Source: Sphingopyxis sp. H073 (GTDB taxonomy: Bacteria > Pseudomonadota > Alphaproteobacteria > Sphingomonadales > Sphingomonadaceae). From it: a DNA stretch of 64,000 nt. The stretch is taken from contig NZ_LNSG01000001.1 in the NCBI RefSeq assembly GCF_001468395.1, forward strand, positions 186,001 through 250,000, written 5' to 3'. The notes beneath the pieces are model-generated. The model did not search any database. It was not told where the DNA came from and saw nothing but the letters and a program-made list of their open reading frames with translations. The translations under genes and the position numbers were made by a program. Below, in pieces: positions 55,886 through 62,244 of this stretch (position 1 is the first letter of the stretch; the number at the start of each line of letters is the position of its first letter).

Positions 55886-56059
55886 ATGGTCGTTTGTGTC
55901 TGCAACGCAATAAGGGAGCGCGATCTGCGCGACGTCGCGCGCGACGGCCAATTGCGCTGCGCCAAGGCCGCTTATGCGCAACTGGGTCGCAAACCCAAAT
56001 GCGGCCAGTGCCTGCCTTTCGCTCGCAATATCATCAGCGACGTCGCCGAGACCGCCTGA
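55886..56059 (+). CDS. bfd: Bacterioferritin-associated ferredoxin
   Basis: A 57-residue [2Fe-2S] ferredoxin that donates electrons to bacterioferritin so that stored iron can be released. The cysteines are in place: CVCN (Cys4, Cys6) at the N-terminus and CGQC (Cys39, Cys42). IRERDLRDVARDG follows the first pair. The GAGAAGG ribosome site fits the ATG at 55886. It lies 101 bases upstream of bfr and behind two Fur-type palindromes, so iron starvation should raise it. Confidence 0.9.
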   Translation: MVVCVCNAIRERDLRDVARDGQLRCAKAAYAQLGRKPKCGQCLPFARNIISDVAETA

Positions 56060-56145
56060 TTTTTCTTGGTTTTCTGCCATTTTTGACCTTGGCCTGATCG
56101 GTCCGGGGCGCGTATGATGCCGCCCGATCCCATCCCAAGAAAAAT
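56059..56145 (+). repeat. Long-range inverted repeat between bfd and bfr
   Basis: ATTTTTCTTGG (56059-56069) and CCAAGAAAAAT (56135-56145) are perfect 11-bp inverted arms, separated by 65 bases. The right arm ends 15 bases before the bfr start. In an mRNA covering both genes it would pair into a closed stem next to the bfr ribosome site. Confidence 0.6.
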
Positions 56146-56160
56146 GACAGGACTGACAGC

Positions 56161-56643
56161 ATGAAGGGCGACGCAAAAGTCATCGATTTCCTCAACGAGG
56201 CGCTCAAGAACGAGCTGACCGCGATCAACCAATATTGGTTGCATTACCGGATGCTCGACAATTGGGGCATCGCGCGCCTCGCGCATTTCGAGCGGCATGA
56301 ATCGATCGACGAGATGAAGCACGCCGACAAGCTGGCGGACCGCATCCTTTTCCTCGGCGGCCTCCCCAATTTCCAGCTGCTCGGGCGCCTGCGGGTCGGT
56401 GAAACCGTCGAGGAGATACTGAAGGCCGATCTCGCGCTCGAGGAAGAGGCGATCCCGCTGCTCAAGGACGCGATCGCGCACAGCGAAAGCGTTCGCGACT
56501 ATGTCAGCCGCGACCTTTTCTCGGACATCCTTGAAAGCGAAGAGCATCATGTCGACGAGCTCGAAAAGCAGTTCGAAATGATCGAGCGCATGGGAATCGA
56601 GAATTACATCCAGTTACAGTCGAAGCCGGTCAGCGAAGACTGA
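56161..56643 (+). CDS. bfr: Bacterioferritin
   Basis: A 160-residue 24-mer-forming iron-storage protein. The ferroxidase ligands are all present at canonical numbers: Glu18, Glu51, His54, Glu94, Glu127 and His130. The haem-ligating Met52 is also present (HESIDEMKHAD), so this is a true haem bacterioferritin. The length is standard. Ribosome site GACAGGA precedes the ATG. It lies after bfd in the same direction and is followed by a strong terminator. Regulation by iron through the upstream palindromes and the inverted repeat is inferred. Confidence 0.97.
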   Translation: MKGDAKVIDFLNEALKNELTAINQYWLHYRMLDNWGIARLAHFERHESIDEMKHADKLADRILFLGGLPNFQLLGRLRVGETVEEILKADLALEEEAIPLLKDAIAHSESVRDYVSRDLFSDILESEEHHVDELEKQFEMIERMGIENYIQLQSKPVSED

Positions 56644-56696
56644 CGATGGCGCGAAGGCGGAGGGGGCTTCGTCCACGGCCTAAACCGTTGAAATGA

Positions 56697-56724
56697 GGGG
56701 TGCCTTCGGGCGCCCCCTTTTTTG
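56697..56724 (+). terminator. Intrinsic terminator of bfr
   Basis: GGGGTGCC-TTCG-GGCGCCCC forms an 8-bp stem (one G-T pair) with a stable TTCG loop, followed by CTTTTTTT-like T-run (56716-56723). It lies 54 bases after the bfr stop. Confidence 0.85.
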
Positions 56725-56732
56725 CTTGTATA

Positions 56733-56747
56733 TGCGAATAATTCGCA
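56733..56747. promoter_or_regulatory. Perfect Fur-type palindrome after bfr
   Basis: TGCGAATAATTCGCA is a perfect 15-bp inverted repeat (7-bp arms, one central base). It overlaps a plausible sigma70 promoter TTGTAT (56726) with TAGCAA (56749) at 17-base spacing. It lies 9 bases after the bfr terminator and 138 bases before the next ATG. It matches the alphaproteobacterial Fur consensus more closely than the bfd sites. Confidence 0.65.
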
Positions 56748-56756
56748 ATAGCAAGA

Positions 56757-56821
56757 TCGGGCAGTCCCCTCCTGCCGGCCGCTGCACCTTTCAGCTGCAT
56801 TATGGCGGCCGGCATCTTTTT
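56757..56821 (+). ncRNA. Putative short iron-responsive RNA or attenuated leader
   Basis: If transcription starts near 56757-56761, just after the promoter that overlaps the Fur-type palindrome, the transcript runs about 60-65 bases to a second terminator-like hairpin. Its 5' part includes CCCCTCCT (56766-56773), which is complementary to Shine-Dalgarno sequences. The hairpin (TGCCGGCCGC at 56773-56782 pairing with GCGGCCGGCA at 56805-56814) is followed by TCTTTTT. No frame here is needed for the downstream gene. It could instead be a leader with an attenuator. No family is recognised. Confidence 0.4.
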
Positions 56822-56884
56822 CAGGCGTGGGGCGGGACCAGGAAACGTCCCGGCCGATCGGGCCGGCATCGATGGGGAGTCTTC

Positions 56885-57313
56885 ATGCAGAGCAGCGAAC
56901 TGGTCCGGAAATTCACCGCGCAGCCGCTCGTCCGCGACCTGTTTACCGACGCCGCCCAGGCCGTTCTCGCGCTCCGCTATTGCATCCTCTGCCGCCGTGG
57001 CGAGCGCGACCCGATGCCCGAGCTCGAACGGCGCTGGGGCAATATCCTCGTCGCGCGGCGCTTCCGACTGGTGGTCGAGGCGATCGGCCATGTCTGGCCC
57101 GACCCCTTCGCGGTCGCCCCGCCCTGCTGCCCGCAGCTCAGCTTCGACGAGGCGCTGCTCGCATCGATCGTCCGCGCTGCGGGCGCAGGCGACCGGATAG
57201 GATTCGACGTGCTGACAGGCGAGATGCTGGGCAGCGACGCGCGTGCGATGCTGTTCACCGCGCTCGAAAACTTCGTCCGCGCGCAGGCAACGGGGAGCGT
57301 AGGCGGGCTATAA
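56885..57313 (+). CDS. Cys-rich protein, possibly DUF6628-like, unknown function
   Basis: A 142-residue protein from ATG 56885 (GGGGAG ribosome site). CILC at residues 33-36 and a CC pair at 81-82 (VAPPCCPQLSFDEALLASIV) could together form a four-Cys metal or cluster site. The second region resembles the CCC-R-M-T-x-D-E segment of DUF6628 proteins common in sphingomonads. No membrane segment or signal peptide is visible. It lies 63 bases after the terminator-like hairpin of the possible small RNA, and its only clear promoter carries a Fur-type palindrome. The function is unknown. An iron-related role is inferred from context. Confidence 0.65.
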   Translation: MQSSELVRKFTAQPLVRDLFTDAAQAVLALRYCILCRRGERDPMPELERRWGNILVARRFRLVVEAIGHVWPDPFAVAPPCCPQLSFDEALLASIVRAAGAGDRIGFDVLTGEMLGSDARAMLFTALENFVRAQATGSVGGL

Positions 57314-57372
57314 GCCGCGCCCCGACTTCTCCAGCAGGAGGAATGACGGCTTCAGGGTGGATTCCCGACACT

Positions 57373-57445
57373 CGTCACCCCGGACTTGATCCGGGGTCCA
57401 TGACTTCGACGCCGCGATGGATTCCGGATGAAGTCCGGGATGACG
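57373..57445. repeat. Paired palindromic intergenic repeat, family A
   Basis: CGTCACCCCGGACTTGATCC opens and a mirrored GGATGAAGTCCGGGATGACG closes it. It is the first of two elements in the 323-base gap 57314-57636, which holds no gene that I can see. Confidence 0.85.
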
Positions 57446-57458
57446 AAGCGAGAAGCAT

Positions 57459-57590
57459 CCTCCCTGTCGCGTAGCGATGGGGAGGGGGAACCGTCGCCGT
57501 AGGCGGTGGTGGAGGGGCCGCAACGTCGCGCCATCGCCCCTGCGTCAGCGCTTCGCGCTGCCACCTCCCCATGGCTGCGCTACAGGGAGG
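57459..57590. repeat. Paired palindromic intergenic repeat, family D
   Basis: CCTCCCTGTCGCGTAGCGAT at the left is mirrored imperfectly by ATGGCTGCGCTACAGGGAGG at the right. Inner hairpins include CAGCGCTTCGCGCTG. It adjoins a family A element with only 13 bases between them. It is related to the copy at 14607. Confidence 0.75.
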
Positions 57591-57636
57591 AACGAATGTC
57601 CACCTCCGGTCCAAACTCGCCGCCGCTCCCGCTGCG

Positions 57637-58092
57637 CTACTCTGACCTCGCTCCGTTCATTCCGCGCCGCGCCATGCAGAAAGTCCGCAGCGCGACGGCG
57701 TCGTGATAGGCATTGTGCGGGACATGGCTGAGCTCGGCTGACGAGAAGCTCACCACCTCGGCAAGCTCGAAGCTCACCGCCGAGACGATCAGCCGCCGCC
57801 CGTCGCTGGTCGCGAGCAGACGCGCGGCGTGGACGATGTCGTCGGGCCAGTCGGCGACGAGTACCGGATGCGGGTCGGGCGCCAGATAGTCGGCGAAGGC
57901 GTCCTGCAAGGCTTCATAGGCGACGGGCTCTGTGTCGAGCACCGGCAGCACATGCGCCGCGACCCAGGGTGTCGGGTCGCGGCACTCGACCGCGCCATAG
58001 AAGCGCGGGTGATCGGCATTCTCTGGCGCGAGCCCGATCGAGATCAGCGCGCCGCCGAAACCGTTGAACTCGGCGTCAAGATAATAACGCAC
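57637..58092 (-). CDS. 3'-5' exonuclease-like (DEDD) protein
   Basis: A 151-residue protein with the DEDD exonuclease layout. MRYYLDAEFNGFGGALISIGL gives the DxE pair near the N-terminus, PHPVLVADWPDDIVHAARLL gives the second Asp, and HVPHNAYHDAVALRTF gives the last Asp with its His/Tyr. This is the pattern of the compact oligoribonuclease/ribonuclease-like group. The substrate is not defined. It is one of two minus-strand genes next to the DoxX gene, 3 bases apart, and may be co-transcribed. Confidence 0.75.
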   Translation of the reverse strand: MRYYLDAEFNGFGGALISIGLAPENADHPRFYGAVECRDPTPWVAAHVLPVLDTEPVAYEALQDAFADYLAPDPHPVLVADWPDDIVHAARLLATSDGRRLIVSAVSFELAEVVSFSSAELSHVPHNAYHDAVALRTFCMARRGMNGARSE

Positions 58093-58095
58093 ACG

Positions 58096-58482
58096 CTACT
58101 TCGCGCGCGCGGCGTCGACGCTCCAGATCCCGGCACCGCGCGTCGCGATGTACAGGAAGATAAAGCAGTAAAGGATGATCGTCTCGCCGCCGTTGGCGAT
58201 CGGATAGGGCCCCTGGCTGCCGTGCGCGACCCAATAGCCGACCGCCGACATGCCGCTCGCGATGAAGGCGGCGGGGCGGGTCGCAAACCCGATGATGATC
58301 AGCGCGCCGGCAACGATCTCGATCGTCCCCGCCGCCTGCAGCATCGGGTTCAGCGGATAGGGAAAGGCGGTCGGAAAATTGAAAAATTTCTGCACGCCGT
58401 GCGCGAGAAAGAGCAATCCGGAAACGATCCGGAGCAGGGCATAGGCGCGGTCGCCGTGGTCGTCGAGAAACTTCATGGTCAT
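58096..58482 (-). CDS. DoxX family membrane protein
   Basis: A 128-residue four-helix membrane protein. ALLRIVSGLLFLAHGVQKFFNFP is the DoxX signature, followed by MLQAAGTIEIVAGALIIIGFATRPAAFIASGMSAVGYWVAH and a last pair of helices. Two in-frame ATG codons (58482, 58476) share an AGAGGGG ribosome site, and the second has better spacing. DoxX proteins are linked to thiol or redox stress. It is divergent from the CMD-ECF41 genes, a context seen with ECF41 groups. Confidence 0.88.
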   Translation of the reverse strand: MTMKFLDDHGDRAYALLRIVSGLLFLAHGVQKFFNFPTAFPYPLNPMLQAAGTIEIVAGALIIIGFATRPAAFIASGMSAVGYWVAHGSQGPYPIANGGETIILYCFIFLYIATRGAGIWSVDAARAK

Positions 58483-58624
58483 CCCCCTCTCTTGCTTTGG
58501 ATTGGGCGATGCTAGTGCAGCTCCGCGGCGTGACAAAGCGCATTATCCGAAACGATGCGTTTCCAATGACTTGGTTCGGCATCGCATCGAAATGTCGCCT
58601 GCCGGACGATTTTTTCGCACGCCA

Positions 58625-58651
58625 TGTCACGGGCGGCCGCGCTGTCTCGTC
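58625..58651 (+). promoter_or_regulatory. ECF41-type promoter of the CMD-sigma operon
   Basis: TGTCACG (58625-58631), then exactly 16 bases, then CGTC (58648-58651). This matches the ECF41 consensus TGTCACA-N16-CGTC as I recall it, with one mismatch in the -35. It lies 32 bases before the CMD start. A TGTCACG also lies on the minus strand at 58535-58529, but no CGTC follows it at that spacing. Confidence 0.7.
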
Positions 58652-58683
58652 ATGCAGGTACAACCCGATGAAGGAGATGTGAG

Positions 58684-59142
58684 ATGACCAAGGTAGCCGA
58701 CCCCTATGCCGCCGCCCCGACCCTGATGAAACAATGGACCGCGACCGGCTTCGCCGTCGAGAAGAGCCTCGACAAGACGCTCGTCGAACTGGTGAAGATT
58801 CGCTCGTCGATCCTCAATGGCTGCGCCAACTGCATCAACATGCACACGGTCGACGCCCGCGCGCATGGCGAGACCGAACAGCGCATCTACCTGCTCGCCG
58901 CGTGGCACGAAGCCCCGGTCTATACCGACCGCGAACGCGCCGCGCTCGCCTGGACCGACGCCTTGACCCGCATGTCGGAAGGGCACACACAGAAGGCCGC
59001 GAAGGAAGCACTCGAAGCGCATTTCACGCCGGAGGAGCAAGTGAACCTCACGCTGCTGATCAACATCATCAACGGGTGGAACCGCATCGCGGTCGGCTTC
59101 GACCTCTGGTACGAGGGCGGCGTGCTGGTGAAGGCCGCCTGA
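58684..59142 (+). CDS. Carboxymuconolactone decarboxylase/AhpD-like protein
   Basis: A 152-residue AhpD-like protein. The active-site motif ELVKIRSSILNGCANCINMH gives Cys47, Cys50 and His54, with Glu35 as the proton shuttle, which fits thiol-based peroxidase or alkylhydroperoxide-reducing activity. True decarboxylases usually lack this CxxC. Ribosome site GGAG precedes the ATG. Its stop overlaps the sigma factor start by one base (TGATG), and an ECF41 promoter lies just upstream. Confidence 0.92.
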   Translation: MTKVADPYAAAPTLMKQWTATGFAVEKSLDKTLVELVKIRSSILNGCANCINMHTVDARAHGETEQRIYLLAAWHEAPVYTDRERAALAWTDALTRMSEGHTQKAAKEALEAHFTPEEQVNLTLLINIINGWNRIAVGFDLWYEGGVLVKAA

Positions 59143-60020
59143 TGACCCCCGCGGGCATTCGCGGCGAGATGGAATCGGGCGCGGACGCGGCGGCGAGTTT
59201 CGACCCGTTGCGTCCGCTCCTCACCCGCGTTGCCTATCGGATGCTCGGCTCGGTCGCCGATGCCGAGGATGTGGTACAGGATGCCTTCATTCGCTGGCTC
59301 GGCACGGACCGGGACGCGGTGCGCGAGCCCGCGGCCTTCCTTCGCCGCACGGTGACGCGGCTCTGCCTCGACCAGCTCAAATCGGCGCGCGCACAGCGCG
59401 AGACCTATGTCGGCCCCTGGCTCCCCGACCCGCTGGTCGAGGAGGAGGACGACGACGATGTGACGTTGCCGCTAATGCTCGCGCTCGAACGGCTCTCCCC
59501 TCTCGAACGCGCGGCCTTTCTTCTGCACGACGTCTTCGGCGTCGAGTTCGACGAAGTCGCAAAGACGATCGAACGCGACGCTGCCGCGACGCGCCAGCTC
59601 GCCGCGCGCGCCCGTACCCATGTCCGCGACGCGCGTCCGCGCTACAAGCTGGAGAAGGCGCACGGGCTCGAGATCGCCAACGCGTTTTTTGCGGCCTCAC
59701 GCAGCGGCGACATGGGCGCGCTCGGCGCGATGCTCGCCGCCGATGTCGGCATGTGGTCCGACGGTGGCGGCAAGCGCCCTGCCGCGATGGTGCCCGTACT
59801 CGGCTTCGATACGGTGATGACGCTGCACCGCAGCCTTGCCGTATTGTTCGGCAAATATGGCTCGACGCTCGTGCACGTCGGCACGATCAACGGCTTGCCC
59901 GGCTTCGTCACCCGCGAGGCCGACGGCGAGTTTCAGACCACCGCGCTCGAAATCGAGGACGGCAAGGTCGCCGGCATCTATGTGATGCGCAACCCCGACA
60001 AGCTGAAGCATATGCATTGA
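59142..60020 (+). CDS. ECF41-family RNA polymerase sigma factor
   Basis: A 292-residue extracytoplasmic-function sigma factor of the SigJ/ECF41 type. Region 2 is FDPLRPLLTRVAYRMLGSVADAEDVVQDAFIRW, and region 4 is LERLSPLERAAFLLHDVFGVEFDEVAKTIERD. A C-terminal SnoaL-like domain follows, with the ECF41 signature motifs WLPDPL, DGGGK and NPDKL. This extension regulates activity without an anti-sigma factor. It is in the same operon as the CMD gene and probably directs the ECF41 promoter upstream of that operon, giving positive feedback. Confidence 0.94.
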   Translation: MTPAGIRGEMESGADAAASFDPLRPLLTRVAYRMLGSVADAEDVVQDAFIRWLGTDRDAVREPAAFLRRTVTRLCLDQLKSARAQRETYVGPWLPDPLVEEEDDDDVTLPLMLALERLSPLERAAFLLHDVFGVEFDEVAKTIERDAAATRQLAARARTHVRDARPRYKLEKAHGLEIANAFFAASRSGDMGALGAMLAADVGMWSDGGGKRPAAMVPVLGFDTVMTLHRSLAVLFGKYGSTLVHVGTINGLPGFVTREADGEFQTTALEIEDGKVAGIYVMRNPDKLKHMH

Positions 60021-60099
60021 TGACGAGCTGCGTGCGGGAGCTGACATTTGCGGCCGACAGGGATGCGATGACCGGAATCGACCGGTTAGGGACATAAGC

Positions 60100-60124
60100 G
60101 ATCCTCCCCGTGCCGGGGAGGATC
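60100..60124. terminator. Hairpin after the ECF41 gene
   Basis: GATCCTCCCC and GGGGAGGATC are perfect 10-bp inverted arms around GTGCC, 80 bases after the sigma factor stop. No T-run follows. It may be a short family D relative or a terminator. Confidence 0.5.
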
Positions 60125-60213
60125 GGAGACGTCCGCTCCTCCCCATTGCGGTCGGTCAGACGCCGACGCCTTTACATGACCGCTATCGACCGGAAGTACG
60201 ACATTTCTAGCGT

Positions 60214-60316
60214 CGTCATCCTGAACTTGTTTCAGGATCCATGGTCCGCCATTTCCTTAAGCGCCGCGCCGGACGAACGCTCAGTCCATGGATCCTGAAA
60301 CAAGTTCAGGATGACG
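60214..60316. repeat. Perfect 31-bp inverted repeat (CCTGAACTTG type)
   Basis: The first 31 bases (60214-60244, starting CGTCATCCTGAACTTGTTTC) and the last 31 (60286-60316) are exact reverse complements, separated by 41 bases. Each arm also contains its own hairpin around CTTGT. It is similar in layout to family A but with a different core. It lies between two genes that end facing each other, so it may also act in termination. Confidence 0.9.
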
Positions 60317-60354
60317 AGAATTGAAAGGCTGGAAACCACCTCAAAACAGACGCC

Positions 60355-61284
60355 CTATTTCTTCAACCCGATCTCGCGCAGCCGTTCCTGCAGATACTCG
60401 TCGGCGGTGATTGGCGTCGGGTAGAGGTTCGGGTGCGAGGCATCGATGCAGCTTGGCAGCGTCTCGATCGGATAATCCGAACGGAAATGAAGAAAGAAGG
60501 GCATCGAATAGCGCGCGACGCTCGCGCGGCCTTCGTCGGGGTTGCGGACGCGGTGCGTGGTCGAGGGCAGGCGGTTGTTCGTCAGCCGCTGCAGCATGTC
60601 GCCGACGTTGACCGCCATTGCCCCCGGCGGCGGCGATACGGGAAGCCAGCTGCCATCCTTGTCGAGGATTTCGAGGCCGGCTTCCTCGGCGCCGAGCAGC
60701 AAGGTGATCGTGTTGATATCCTCATGCGCCTCGGCGCGGATGCCCTTCGCGGGGCCTTCGACGGGCGGATAGTGCAGCAGGCGCATCACGCTGTTGCCGT
60801 CCTTGACGGTGTCGTCGAAGAAATCGGGGGCGAGGCCGAGGTAGCGTGCGATGCCCGAGAGAAGGCGGCCGCCGACGCGGTCGAATTCGGCGAACAATTT
60901 GTCATAGACGGCGCGGAAGCCCTCGACTTCCTTCGGCCACACATTGTTCGGCTGCTGCGCGGCGAGCCGGTGCCCCGCGGGCAGATCGCGCCCGACGTGC
61001 CAGAATTCCTTGAGGTCGACTTCCTTCGCACCCTTGGCGATCTCGGTGCCGAACGGGGTGTAGCCGCGCGCGCCGCCACCGCCGGGAATGTGATAGGCGC
61101 GCTTGACGTCCTCGGGCAGCGCGAAGAAGGCCTTCGCCTTCGTCCAGGCGTCGTCGATCAGCTCGGGGTCGATGCCATGGTCGGTGATCATCGCGAAGCC
61201 GAAGCGCTCGAAAGAGGCGCCGAAATCCTTCGCAAACTGATCGGCGGGGAGCGACATGGAAATGACGGGAACGGCAGCAGTCAT
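60355..61284 (-). CDS. 2OG-Fe(II) oxygenase of the isopenicillin-N-synthase type
   Basis: A 309-residue oxygenase. FGFAMITDHGIDPELIDDAW is the usual N-terminal element. The iron-binding triad is HED in AEAHEDINTITLLL and the His in LPSTTHRVRNP. VRNPDEGRASVARYSMPFFL holds the RxS-type co-substrate region. It is similar to the GA-oxidase and flavonoid-synthase-like group, which has wide activity. The substrate is not known. The ATG at 61284 is preferred to one at 61299, though both are possible. It is a single gene, divergent from the EVE gene. Confidence 0.85.
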   Translation of the reverse strand: MTAAVPVISMSLPADQFAKDFGASFERFGFAMITDHGIDPELIDDAWTKAKAFFALPEDVKRAYHIPGGGGARGYTPFGTEIAKGAKEVDLKEFWHVGRDLPAGHRLAAQQPNNVWPKEVEGFRAVYDKLFAEFDRVGGRLLSGIARYLGLAPDFFDDTVKDGNSVMRLLHYPPVEGPAKGIRAEAHEDINTITLLLGAEEAGLEILDKDGSWLPVSPPPGAMAVNVGDMLQRLTNNRLPSTTHRVRNPDEGRASVARYSMPFFLHFRSDYPIETLPSCIDASHPNLYPTPITADEYLQERLREIGLKK

Positions 61285-61418
61285 GTATATTCTGTCCATC
61301 TGATCAGGGGCGGCGCCTCCACGGGCGCTGGATGAGTCGCGATTTAGGCGCGGCGGCGCGACCTTTAAAGGGAAAAAGGCGGTTCCACCCCGCGCGGGGC
61401 TCGGCTAAGCCCGCCGCC

Positions 61419-61844
61419 ATGGCAAAGCAATATTGGCTGATGAAATCCGAACCCGACGCCTATGCGTGGGAGCAACTCGTTAAGGACGGGACCGGGATGT
61501 GGGACGGGGTGCGCAACCACACTGCGAAGCTCAACCTGATGGCGATGAAGGTCGGCGACGAGGCGCTCTTCTATCACAGCAATATCGGCAAGGAATGCGT
61601 CGGGATCATGAAGATCACCGAGACGGCGTCGCCCGACCCGACGGCGGAGGAGGGCTCGCCCTGGGTGATCGTCCGCGTCGCGCCGGTGCGCGCGCTCAAG
61701 CATCCGGTGACGCTCGCCGCGATCAAGGCCGATCCGGCGCTCGCCGACATGGACCTCATCCGCCAGTCGCGGCTGTCGGTCGGGCGCGTCACGCCTGCCG
61801 AGTGGAAGCATATCCTGAAAAAGTCGGAAAAGCCGGCGGGCTGA
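61419..61844 (+). CDS. EVE domain protein
   Basis: A 141-residue EVE (thymocyte nuclear protein 1-like) protein. KQYWLMKSEPDAYAWEQLVKDGTGMWDGVRNHTAKLNLMAMKVGDEALFYHSNIGKECVGIMKI is the family signature: WDGVRNxxAxxNL and FYHSN are its core. EVE domains bind modified bases in RNA or DNA. The role here is unknown, but such domains also occur in defence and translation contexts. Nearby genes include RNA-related ones (arfB, rluA). The ATG at 61419 gives the normal start. An extension to 61332 is not needed. Confidence 0.9.
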   Translation: MAKQYWLMKSEPDAYAWEQLVKDGTGMWDGVRNHTAKLNLMAMKVGDEALFYHSNIGKECVGIMKITETASPDPTAEEGSPWVIVRVAPVRALKHPVTLAAIKADPALADMDLIRQSRLSVGRVTPAEWKHILKKSEKPAG

Positions 61845-61847
61845 TCC

Positions 61848-62162
61848 TCAGCGCAGCTTGACCTGGAGGTGCTTCGCGACCGACGGGTGCAGCGGGTGCG
61901 TGAATTCGCAGCCGTAGTTATTGCCGTCGGCGCGGCGGATGATCGCTTCGAGCGGTTGCAGGCCGGGCAGGCTGACCCAGATCGCCTTGCCGATCTGCGG
62001 GCGCGAGAATGTCACCATCCGGAAACCCGTCGAGGACAGGTCGTACAGCTCGACGTCGAAGGGATTGAAGCCGGGCTCGCGAAAGCGCGCCCGTGCCTGC
62101 ACGGGCGAGCGTTCGGCACGGCGGCCCTTCGTGGTCGTCTTGGTGTTGGCGTTGGTCAGCAC
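61848..62162 (-). CDS. PilZ domain protein
   Basis: A 104-residue PilZ-like protein. RARFREPGFNPFDVELYDLSSTGFRM includes the c-di-GMP-binding NxSxxG-like element (DLSSTG), with an upstream RRAERSPVQARAR stretch for the Arg motif. EAIIRRADGNNYGCEFTHPL ends the barrel. A GTG start at 62162 has GAGGTGGGAA upstream. As both key motifs are only approximate, c-di-GMP binding is likely but not certain. It converges with the EVE gene with 3 bases between. Confidence 0.8.
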   Translation of the reverse strand: MLTNANTKTTTKGRRAERSPVQARARFREPGFNPFDVELYDLSSTGFRMVTFSRPQIGKAIWVSLPGLQPLEAIIRRADGNNYGCEFTHPLHPSVAKHLQVKLR

Positions 62163-62244
62163 GTCTGTGTTCCCACCTCGCTGGTCGATTCGGGGCGAAT
62201 TTAACGCGCCGTTGGTTATCGCAAGGTGAAGCGAATTGATGAAA

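Noticed and set aside
56693..56884. Upstream extension of the Cys-rich gene through the Fur-type palindrome and hairpins
   Set aside because: It would encode a low-quality N-terminus over a terminator and promoter. The ATG at 56885 has a proper ribosome site and family-like start.
8465..60316. Repeated palindromes as a CRISPR array
   Set aside because: Copies are isolated, kilobases apart, paired as inverted units and without regular spacers or cas genes.
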